Assembly: GCA_009928645.1 (NCBI GenBank)
Contig: SACH01000027.1
Location: 1-36,448, forward strand
Length of the DNA stretch: 36,448 bases
Source of the DNA: Gammaproteobacteria bacterium
GTDB taxonomy: Bacteria; Pseudomonadota; Gammaproteobacteria; Chromatiales; Chromatiaceae
Reading direction: 5' to 3'
The notes beneath the pieces were generated by a model that ran no database searches, had not been told where the DNA came from, and saw only the letters and a program-made list of their open reading frames with translations. Below, one piece after another: positions 24,548 to 31,465 of the stretch. Position 1 is the stretch's first letter, and every line of letters begins with the position of its first letter. Made by a program: the position numbers and the translations under genes.

Positions 24548-25183
24548 ATGCGCGCCTTTTTCATCCGACACTTTCTGCTCCTGGGAGTCATCGGTCTGAT
24601 CCTGACCGGCTGCCAGACCATGCCCACCGGCGGCGGGGCTGCCGTGGACAATTACAACCAGGGTCGTGCCGCCTATGACGCCGGGGATTATCAGACCGCC
24701 GTGGCCTATTTTCTGGAGGCCACCCGTCTCGACCCGCGTTATGGCGAGGCCTTCTATGGGTTGGGACGGGCCTACGAGGCCCAGAACATGAACCGCCAGG
24801 CCCTGGACGCCTATTTGAATGCCGTGAGTGTCCAACCGAGCCATGGCGCCGCCCACGCCCGGGCGGGCATCCTCTATTTCAAACAGCGTGAGTACGTGCC
24901 GGCGGAGACCCACCTTAAGCGGGCCACCGAGTATGCGCCCTCTGATCCCCTACCCTTCTTCTATCTGGGTGAAATCTACCGCATGCAGGGCAACTGCAAG
25001 GCCAGTGTCGATATGTACAAAAAGGCCCTGGCCCTGAATCCCGGCCTGCTGGACGCCAAGGAAGGGCTGCGCCGGGCCCAGCGTGAGATTTGCGGCGGCG
25101 GTGGCGGCAACCGGCCACCCAAGGTCGAGCGCGCCACGGACTTCACCGGTGGCGGCCGCGCCCTCAAGCCAGGCGAATGGTAA
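24548..25183 (+). CDS. TPR lipoprotein
   Basis: A 211-residue lipoprotein. The signal peptide ends in a lipobox LTGC with the lipidated Cys22. No Asp follows the Cys, so outer-membrane sorting is plausible. Residues about 35-165 form tetratricopeptide repeats (YNQGRAAYDAGDYQTAVAYFLEATRLDPRYGEAF, LGRAYEAQNMNRQALDAYLNAVSVQP, then two more). A Gly-rich tail ends the protein. Such lipoproteins act as scaffolds for envelope complexes (PilF, BamD and LpoA are known examples); the partner here is unknown. An AAGGAGAGGACGAG ribosome site is directly before the ATG. It follows the giant caspase gene by 254 bases on the same strand, in a gap that shows no terminator. Confidence 0.88.
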   Translation: MRAFFIRHFLLLGVIGLILTGCQTMPTGGGAAVDNYNQGRAAYDAGDYQTAVAYFLEATRLDPRYGEAFYGLGRAYEAQNMNRQALDAYLNAVSVQPSHGAAHARAGILYFKQREYVPAETHLKRATEYAPSDPLPFFYLGEIYRMQGNCKASVDMYKKALALNPGLLDAKEGLRRAQREICGGGGGNRPPKVERATDFTGGGRALKPGEW

Positions 25184-25190
25184 GAACCTG

Positions 25191-25799
25191 ATGAGCGCCA
25201 TCCAGCGCCGTGTCGCCTTGATGGCGCTGGTCATCCTGCCGATCCCGGGCTGGACCGGCAACCTGGCGCTGATGGAACAGAATGCCCGTGAACTCATCGG
25301 CGTCAATCAGGCAATCCTGGAGGCGCTGAACATGGGCATCCAAGAGGGCGAGTACCGGCTGTCCACCCGGGTGACGACGGGACCTGGCCAGCCCCTGTTT
25401 CAGGTGGACCATGTAGAGGTCGTGGGACCCTCCCGCGCCACGGGATCGGGACCGGCTGCCACCCTCTCGCCCATGCCCTGGGTCCCATCACCCGCTCCCG
25501 ACGCCAAGGGTGCCCCGGATGGCCCGGATGTCCTGGCCCCCTTTGGCCAAGCCAGCCCAAGCCTACGCTTTGGCCCCATCCCGGACCAGGTCGAACTGGC
25601 CGCCGCCCGGTCGGTCCCCGTCACGCCCCTGACGGCCGGCCAGACGGACCAGCGCGCCCCGGCCTCCCTCGACCCGCTGACGTTCTCAACGGCGCCTTCC
25701 CAGCCAGGCCCCCATCATCCCAGTCTGGAGGATGCAACCCACCCGCTCCCCCTCGATTCCCCCACCACCGGCGGCGCCGCCGTTCTGAAACCCTGGTAA
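25191..25799 (+). CDS. small exported protein of unknown function, Pro-rich C-terminus
   Basis: I do not recognise a family. The 202-residue product starts with a signal-like segment (MSAIQRRVALMALVILPIPGWTGNLA). A short folded-looking stretch (about 28-75; MEQNARELIGVNQAILEALNMGIQEGEYRLSTRVTT, then PLFQVDHVEVV) follows. The rest (about 75-202) is Pro/Ala/Ser-rich and probably disordered. The ATG at 25191 is 7 bases after the TPR lipoprotein stop, so the two are very likely cotranscribed. The frame stays open upstream into the lipoprotein gene, but that part is out-of-frame shadow. The ribosome site is weak (AAGAACCTG), which suggests coupling to the lipoprotein. Confidence 0.65.
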   Translation: MSAIQRRVALMALVILPIPGWTGNLALMEQNARELIGVNQAILEALNMGIQEGEYRLSTRVTTGPGQPLFQVDHVEVVGPSRATGSGPAATLSPMPWVPSPAPDAKGAPDGPDVLAPFGQASPSLRFGPIPDQVELAAARSVPVTPLTAGQTDQRAPASLDPLTFSTAPSQPGPHHPSLEDATHPLPLDSPTTGGAAVLKPW

Positions 25800-25889
25800 C
25801 CCCGCCAGCTTACCGATGTTTTACGCCCTTCAATTCCAAGCACTCACGGCTGGTGAGATATTACTGTAGAGACGAATGGAGAAATGACC

Positions 25890-26759
25890 ATGGTGAAGAC
25901 AATGATCGCGAGAAGGGGCCTGCAACTCGGCCTGGTGGCCCTGGCCCTGCTGCTGGGTACCCAGGTTGCCGTCGCGGGCAACAAAAAACTGATGACGGTC
26001 AATGCCGCCAAGGTGGCCGCGGAACGGGCCATCGTCGAGAGCGTCATCGGCCTCAAGGTCCGGAGCAGTGAACGGGTCGAGGACCTCGTCGCCCAGGAGG
26101 TGACCGTCGACGCCAAGACGGCGGCGGCCATCAAGGGCATCGAGTACGCGGATGCCATCTATGACCCCGAGAAGGACATCGCGCAGGTCGTCGCCACCAT
26201 CAAGCTCGGCCGGGTAACCAATATCATCGGCCGCAATATCGACTTCGGCGGCCAGACCATCCAGCGCGTCGGCTTTGCCACCTCCACCCCCGAAATGGCC
26301 GGTCCCCTCCGCGCCCTGCGGGCGGCGGAATTGGATGCCTACAAGCAATTGGCCAAGACCATCATCGGCTTCAAGATCGACAGCAATACCTCCGTGCGGG
26401 ATTACATCCTGGAATCGGATAGCATCCGCGCCAAGATGATGGCCGCCATTTATGGGGCCGAACTGGTGGGCTACCGCTGGGATGAAAATGGCGATGCCTA
26501 TGTCAAGATGCGGCTGAAGTTTGGCTTTATTCAGGACGTGCTGAACCGCCGCATTAAGTACGACAACGAGGTGGTCGAGGTCGAGGGTATCGGCGCTCAG
26601 CACAATGACTTCAAACAAGACCCGACCACGATGGGCATGGAGGGCAATTTTGGCGGTCGCACCGAGATCCGCGAGGGCTCGATCAATGTGCCGGTCGGCC
26701 CCGCCTCGGTACCCGCCATGCCGCCGGAGGCCCAGGGCGGTGGCGTCAATCTGCGCTGA
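25890..26759 (+). CDS. exported protein with two LPP20/FlgT-N-like modules
   Basis: A 289-residue secreted protein with a clear signal peptide (LVALALLLGTQVAVA-GN). Two similar modules follow. The first is at about 38-100 (AAKVAAERAIVESVIGLKVRSSERVED). The second is at about 135-210 (RALRAAELDAYKQLAKTIIGFKIDSNTSVRDYILESD, then a GYRWDENGDAYVKMRL strand). The pattern of an Ala-rich helix, an 'IxGxxIxSxT' turn and a closing strand is that of LPP20 and the FlgT N-terminal domain, which occur in outer-membrane and flagellar T-ring proteins. A Gly/Pro-rich tail ends it. ATG 25890 has GGAG eight bases upstream; ATG 25884 is in frame. It is followed by a related gene after 177 bases. Confidence 0.75.
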   Translation: MVKTMIARRGLQLGLVALALLLGTQVAVAGNKKLMTVNAAKVAAERAIVESVIGLKVRSSERVEDLVAQEVTVDAKTAAAIKGIEYADAIYDPEKDIAQVVATIKLGRVTNIIGRNIDFGGQTIQRVGFATSTPEMAGPLRALRAAELDAYKQLAKTIIGFKIDSNTSVRDYILESDSIRAKMMAAIYGAELVGYRWDENGDAYVKMRLKFGFIQDVLNRRIKYDNEVVEVEGIGAQHNDFKQDPTTMGMEGNFGGRTEIREGSINVPVGPASVPAMPPEAQGGGVNLR

Positions 26760-26781
26760 GGACCAACCAGCTTGAGACCCA

Positions 26782-26806
26782 GGTGAGCCCGGGAGACCGG
26801 GCCACC
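26782..26806. other. 10-bp hairpin with GAGA loop between the two LPP20/FlgT-like genes
   Basis: GGTG-A-GCCCGG, a GAGA loop, then CCGGGC-CACC: ten base pairs with one bulged A and a GNRA tetraloop. No T-tract follows, so mRNA processing or stability control of the upstream gene is as likely as termination. Confidence 0.5.
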
Positions 26807-26936
26807 CGTCTCGACCTGGCCGTTCAGGCGGACGCAAGCGGGTTCGGATTCACACACCACGCCACACCACAACAAAATTTCCAGGGATATAGACCGCCCC
26901 GGGCAACCGAGCCCTCACCCGGCAGGAAACACGCTC

Positions 26937-28358
26937 ATGCGCAACGACTCCCTCAGGCCCCTCCTCCTCCGGTTGTTCCTGCTGCTGGCCCTGGCCCTAC
27001 CGAGCCTCGCCACCCTGGCCGCGGATACCATCATCGTCACCGCCGAGGGCCTGGCCGATCCCAATGCGGAGACCTACCAACGCGACCAGGGCCTCCTCAT
27101 CGACGATTTGCGCCAGGATGCCCGGCGGCAGGTCATCGAAAAGGCGGTAGGCACCTTCATCGACAGCAATACCCTGGTGGAGAACTACGTCCTGATCGAG
27201 GACCGGGTCTTCAGCAAGTCCACCGGTCTCATCAAGCGCGTGATCAAGGAAAGCAACCCCTGGCTGGGCGAGGACGGCTTCATGCACCTGCTGATCCAGG
27301 CCGAGGTCTATGTCACCGGTGTGGAGGAGGCCCTGCAGGAGATGTCCCGCTCCTCCCGGGTGAGCTACATCCGTCAGTACGGCGACCCCAAGATCTCCGT
27401 GGCCATCTTCGCCCAGGATGTCGAGCGGGGCAGTTGGGAGAGCCGGTCGGAGATCGCGGAAAACATCCTCAAGGAGCATATCACCGGCTTCGGCTATCGC
27501 GTCTGGTCGGAGGAACTGACCAAGAAACTCAAGGCGGAAATGGTGGAATCCTCAACGATCGACGACCAGGTCGAGGCCACCGTCTCCGTGTCGCACCTCA
27601 AGGAATCGGATTTTTCCATCTATGGCAAGGTCAAGTTTGACGAGCGGACGGTCACCCTCAAGGCCTCCGGGGTCAACGTCAAGAAACACGTCATCACCTC
27701 CTGGACGGTGAAATGCGTCGACAACCACACCGGAGAAGAGATCTATTTCAACAACAAGGTCCCGCGCCGGCATAGCTGGGCCACGGAAGACGAGGCGGTG
27801 CAGGAGATTGGCCGCCTGATCGGTCAGGAATTCTCCCGGGACTTTTTTGAACAGCACCTGATGAGCCCAAGCAAGATCTACCAGCTGCGGGTGATCGGCC
27901 TGCCCACTTATGACGTCGGCGTCCTGTTCAAGAAGGAACTGATCGGGCTACGCCCCATCCTCGGGGTGGATTTCCGCAACTACTCTAGCGACGGCATCTC
28001 CATTTACGAGGTGAATTTCGCCGGCAACACCGGCAATTTCGCCGAGGTAGTGAACAGCGTGGTGATCAAGCCCCTCAATGCCAAATTCGGGGAACAGACC
28101 TTCCGGCTGGACGCGGTCGAGCAAGGGGTGGTCAAGGTAAGCTTCCATGGCACCAAGGACCTCGACCGCCTGGTGGAGGAATTCAATGCCAAGCCCCCCG
28201 CCGCCCTGGCCGTCGCCACGCCGGCCCGCCTCAGCCATATCGCCAAGGCCCCCCAGACGGTGGCCAAACTGGAGGAGATCAACCCGGACGCAATCGCCCA
28301 GTTGCGCAAGGGCGAAACTGTTGGCTCAGCACCCTTCCAGCAAGTCAAGGATTTTTAG
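26937..28358 (+). CDS. exported FlgT-like protein
   Basis: A 473-residue secreted protein (signal LLLRLFLLLALALPSLATLAA). Residues about 55-125 repeat the module seen twice in the preceding gene: ARRQVIEKAVGTFIDSNTLVENYVLIED, then a strand ending MHLLIQAEVYV. This is the FlgT-N/LPP20 pattern. The middle (about 145-300) is an alpha/beta region (KISVAIFAQDVERGSWESRSEIAENILKEHI) resembling FlgT-M or CsgG-type nucleotide-free folds. The last third is unassigned. AGGAAACACGCTC precedes the ATG. No flagellar gene is near, so a flagellar T-ring role is unsupported; an outer-membrane-associated assembly with the neighbouring TPR, OmpA and caspase proteins is the contextual guess. Confidence 0.75.
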   Translation: MRNDSLRPLLLRLFLLLALALPSLATLAADTIIVTAEGLADPNAETYQRDQGLLIDDLRQDARRQVIEKAVGTFIDSNTLVENYVLIEDRVFSKSTGLIKRVIKESNPWLGEDGFMHLLIQAEVYVTGVEEALQEMSRSSRVSYIRQYGDPKISVAIFAQDVERGSWESRSEIAENILKEHITGFGYRVWSEELTKKLKAEMVESSTIDDQVEATVSVSHLKESDFSIYGKVKFDERTVTLKASGVNVKKHVITSWTVKCVDNHTGEEIYFNNKVPRRHSWATEDEAVQEIGRLIGQEFSRDFFEQHLMSPSKIYQLRVIGLPTYDVGVLFKKELIGLRPILGVDFRNYSSDGISIYEVNFAGNTGNFAEVVNSVVIKPLNAKFGEQTFRLDAVEQGVVKVSFHGTKDLDRLVEEFNAKPPAALAVATPARLSHIAKAPQTVAKLEEINPDAIAQLRKGETVGSAPFQQVKDF

Positions 28359-28441
28359 CCGTTCTGGCATCCATCCAGATAGCTGAAAGGCAGATTCTCC
28401 ACAGGCGGGACTTCCTTGTCCTCGCCCCGCACCTGGGTAGT

Positions 28442-28942
28442 TCAGACCGCCGCTTCGGTCCAGCCTTTATTCGTCTTGCAGGCTGTCGTCTTACCCTGGA
28501 TGGTCTGGCCGTCCTTTTCGGCAACCTGCTCGATATTCCGGCACTGCTGACCAGCCGAATTGGTGTAGATCTCGCCGGGGATGACATAGCCTGTCGTGAC
28601 CTTACCGGACTTCTTGGAGGGCGCCGGCGCCTTCCAGGCCACCTTCTGGTTAGGCTTGGCCTCGGCAGCAGCCCGGCGCATGGCGGCATCCATGGCCTGA
28701 CGTTCCTGCTCATCCAGGTAGGCGCCAATGGCATTGCCGATGATGCCACCCGCGAGACCGCCAATTAGGGCACCCACCCAGGGGCTGCCACCGGTATTGT
28801 TGGCAATCACCGCCCCGGCGATGGCGCCGCCCGTGGCGCCGACGGCGGTACCCGTCGTCTGGTTGGAGCCGGTGGTGGAGACACAGCCACTCAGTCCGAC
28901 GACAATTGCGCCGGCAGCCAGGGCCACTTTGATTTTCTTCAT
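28442..28942 (-). CDS. glycine-zipper lipoprotein (17-kDa surface-antigen-like)
   Basis: A 166-residue lipoprotein with lipobox LSGC (Cys20). A glycine-zipper segment (about 30-75; GTAVGATGGAIAGAVIANN, then GALIGGLAGGIIGNAIGAYLD) should form a membrane-embedded hairpin, as in the Rick_17kDa and OsmB families. The C-terminal part (about 95-160) has GYVIPGEIYTNSAGQQCRN and a second Cys near the end, as in the 17-kDa surface antigen family. Likely located in the outer membrane. It is convergent with the FlgT-like gene across an 83-base gap; GAGGACAAGG precedes the ATG. Confidence 0.88.
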   Translation of the reverse strand: MKKIKVALAAGAIVVGLSGCVSTTGSNQTTGTAVGATGGAIAGAVIANNTGGSPWVGALIGGLAGGIIGNAIGAYLDEQERQAMDAAMRRAAAEAKPNQKVAWKAPAPSKKSGKVTTGYVIPGEIYTNSAGQQCRNIEQVAEKDGQTIQGKTTACKTNKGWTEAAV

Positions 28943-29100
28943 TACCTTGTCCTCAAATTATCCAATCCGCACCAGCGACCGGCGTCGCCAATGGCCCCTG
29001 GATACTAGACTATAAATCGCCCGACAGACAACGAAGGACCACACCGCCCCCCCGTCTATTTTTGGCGTTGTGGACTAAAACCGGAAGGCTGCCCGCATCG

Positions 29101-29565
29101 TCACCAGGAAGCTGCCCCTTCGGCGACGCCCTTGAGCATCTCCGCCACCTCGCGCATGACGGCGCTGTTGGCAGTCTCCTCCGCGGGGATGTTACGGTGG
29201 ACGATGTGGGTCTTGTCCTCCTGTCCGGGCAGGGTGTAGATGCTAAGGATGAAGGGGCAGTTGACCAGCCGGTTGGGGTCCTCCGCGATCATCTTACGCG
29301 ACAGGGTGGCGCTGCAGAACTCGATGGACTCGGCACGGGCATAGAGGGGCCCGCCAATCCCCAGATCCTGGCCGGTGCGCGCCAGCATCTCGCCCAGGTG
29401 CATGACGTTGTTGATATAGAGGCCGCGTTCGGCAATGGCGCTCTTGGCGCCTTCCATCACCGTATCGAAGTCGCTCTCGCTCTCATAGACGGCATAGGGG
29501 GCGCTCAAGGCGAGGGCCGGCAAGGCCAGCAGGGCGATGGTCGCCATGGCGTTGAGAGATTTCAT
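29101..29565 (-). CDS. exported DUF302 protein
   Basis: A 154-residue periplasmic protein: signal peptide MKSLNAMATIALLALPALALS-AP, then a DUF302 domain (about 25-150; VYESESDFDTVMEGAKSAIAERGLYINNVMHLGEML, FCSATLSRKMI, NCPFILSIYTLPGQ). DUF302 proteins are small alpha/beta proteins of unknown function, frequent in sulfur-oxidising bacteria. The conserved Cys pair (FCSA and NCPF) is present. The frame extends to 29709, but AGAGGAG at 29572-29578 fixes the ATG at 29565. It follows fhs on the same strand after 118 bases and may be read from the same message. Confidence 0.87.
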   Translation of the reverse strand: MKSLNAMATIALLALPALALSAPYAVYESESDFDTVMEGAKSAIAERGLYINNVMHLGEMLARTGQDLGIGGPLYARAESIEFCSATLSRKMIAEDPNRLVNCPFILSIYTLPGQEDKTHIVHRNIPAEETANSAVMREVAEMLKGVAEGAASW

Positions 29566-29683
29566 TGATATTCTCCTCTGGTGATAGCGGGTGGTTGCAG
29601 GAGGATCTTCTTGTGCATGGCCGCCATGGGTTGCGTGAAAGCACCCCCTGGGGCAGAACCCTGGGGCAGTACTGAAGCACTCC

Positions 29684-31465
29684 TCAAAAGAGTCCGCTGA
29701 TGGTGCCATGCCGGTCGATATCGATGCCCTGGGCGGCGGGGCACTTGGGCAGGCCTGGCATGGTCATGATGCTGCCGGTATAGATGACGACGAAGCCAGC
29801 GCCGGCGGAGACCTTGGCGCCCTTGACGTGCAGGCGGAAGCCGGTGGGCCGGCCGGGACGTTTGGGGTCGTCGGACAGGGAGGCCGGGGTCTTGGCAACG
29901 CAGATGGGCAGGTCGCCAAAGCCCAGGTTGGCGATATGTTTCAACTGGGCCTGGGCCTCGCTGGAGAAGTCCACGCCGTCGGCGCCGTAGAGGCGACGGG
30001 CGAGGATCTCGACCTTCTCCTCCAGGGGTTGGTCCAGGTCATACAGGGGGGTGAAACGGGCCTGTCCGCCCTTGCTACCCGTACCTAAGTCCGTACTAGA
30101 ACCAGCACCTGCACAGGTACCGGAACTCGTTCCTGAAGCCGTAACAGCACCAGAACCAGCGCCTGAATCCAAACCCGAACCCCCGCCAGAAACAGCACCC
30201 GAACCTGTAAAAGCTTCGCCAATGGGATGAGAGCTGGCCGCCGCCAATACCCGCTCGGCCAGCTCCAGCCCCCCGGCGCCGCCGGCCTCACGGTAGTCGG
30301 CGATCTCCGCCGGTACCCCCAGGTCGCGGCAGGCTGCCAGGACCTCGGCCAGCTCGTCCTCGCCGTCATCGAGGAAGCGGTTGAGGCAGATGACCACCGG
30401 CACCCCAAACAGCCCCAGGTTCTCGACGTGCTTGGCGACATTGGCCAAGCCATGGAGGCGGAAGGCGCGGCGGGTGACCACCAGCACCACGGCGCTGGGG
30501 GCCAGGCCGCCGGTGCGGCACTTGATGTGCAGGAACTTCTCCGCTCCCAGGTCGGCGCCGAAGCCGGCCTCGGTGACGGTGACGTCGGCCAGCTTGAGGG
30601 CCAGACGCGTCGCCGCCAGGGTGTTGCAACCGTGGGCGATGTTGGCGAAGGGGCCGCCATGGACGAAGGCCGGTACCCCTTCGATGGTCTGCACCAGATT
30701 GGGGTGCATGGCATTCTTCATCAGGGCGGCCATGGCCCCCTGCACCCCCAGGTCGGCGGCCTGGATGGGACGGCCCAGGGCGTCGAAACCGACCAGCACG
30801 CGACCCATGCGCGCCTTGAGGTCCATGAGGTCCGAAGCCAGGCCCCAGATGGCCATGATCTCGGAGGCGGCGGTGATCTCGAAGCCGTCCTCGCGCATGA
30901 CACCGTTGGCCCCGCCACCCTCCAGGCCGATGAGGATGCTGCGCAGGGCGCGGTCGTTCATGTCGATGACCCGCTTCCACAGCACCTTGCGCGGATGGAT
31001 CTGGGGTTCACTGCCCTGGTGGAGATGGTTGTCCACCACCGCCGCCAGCAGGTTGTGGGCCGCGGTGACGGCATGCAGGTCGCCGGTGAAGTGGAGGTTG
31101 ATCTCCTCCATGGGCAGCACCTGGGCGTAGCCGCCCCCCGCCGCGCCGCCCTTGAGGCCCATGCAGGGGCCGAGGGAGGGCTCGCGGATAGCGGCGACGG
31201 CGCGCTGGCCCAGCCGGGCCAGCGCCTGGGTCAGGCCGATGGTGGTGGTGGTCTTGCCCTCGCCGTGCTTGGTGGGGGTCATGGCGGTGACCAGGATCAG
31301 CTTGCCGTCGGGCCGCTCCGCCAGCCTGTCCATGACCCCGAGGGGCACCTTGGCCATGTAGGGACCATAGAGGTGCAGTTCGTCGGCGGTCAGGCCGAGA
31401 CCAGCGGCGACCTCCGCGATGGGGCGAAGCCTGGCCTCCCGGGCGATCTCGATGTCCGACCTCAT
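29684..31465 (-). CDS. fhs: formate-tetrahydrofolate ligase with low-complexity insertion
   Basis: ATP-dependent synthesis of 10-formyl-tetrahydrofolate from formate, feeding one-carbon units to purines, fMet and serine. The P-loop region TPTKHGEGKTTTTIGL (63-78) and REPSLGPCMGLKGGAAGGGYAQV are intact, and the C-terminal TGSIMTMPGLPK is complete. At 593 residues it is roughly 35-40 longer than usual. The extra length is a Gly/Ser/Ala/Thr-rich segment at about 419-470, inserted before the conserved FTPLYDLDQPLEEKVE, probably on a surface loop. The ATG at 31465 overlaps the stop of the SerB-like gene (ATGA), showing translational coupling. It is third in the operon that starts with the KaiC-like/PPDK-N gene. 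Confidence 0.96.
   Translation of the reverse strand: MRSDIEIAREARLRPIAEVAAGLGLTADELHLYGPYMAKVPLGVMDRLAERPDGKLILVTAMTPTKHGEGKTTTTIGLTQALARLGQRAVAAIREPSLGPCMGLKGGAAGGGYAQVLPMEEINLHFTGDLHAVTAAHNLLAAVVDNHLHQGSEPQIHPRKVLWKRVIDMNDRALRSILIGLEGGGANGVMREDGFEITAASEIMAIWGLASDLMDLKARMGRVLVGFDALGRPIQAADLGVQGAMAALMKNAMHPNLVQTIEGVPAFVHGGPFANIAHGCNTLAATRLALKLADVTVTEAGFGADLGAEKFLHIKCRTGGLAPSAVVLVVTRRAFRLHGLANVAKHVENLGLFGVPVVICLNRFLDDGEDELAEVLAACRDLGVPAEIADYREAGGAGGLELAERVLAAASSHPIGEAFTGSGAVSGGGSGLDSGAGSGAVTASGTSSGTCAGAGSSTDLGTGSKGGQARFTPLYDLDQPLEEKVEILARRLYGADGVDFSSEAQAQLKHIANLGFGDLPICVAKTPASLSDDPKRPGRPTGFRLHVKGAKVSAGAGFVVIYTGSIMTMPGLPKCPAAQGIDIDRHGTISGLF

Noticed and set aside
26937-28358. Flagellar T-ring gene flgT
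   Set aside because: The N-terminal module fits, but no flagellar gene is in the window and the neighbours are envelope and caspase genes, so the symbol would overstate the evidence.
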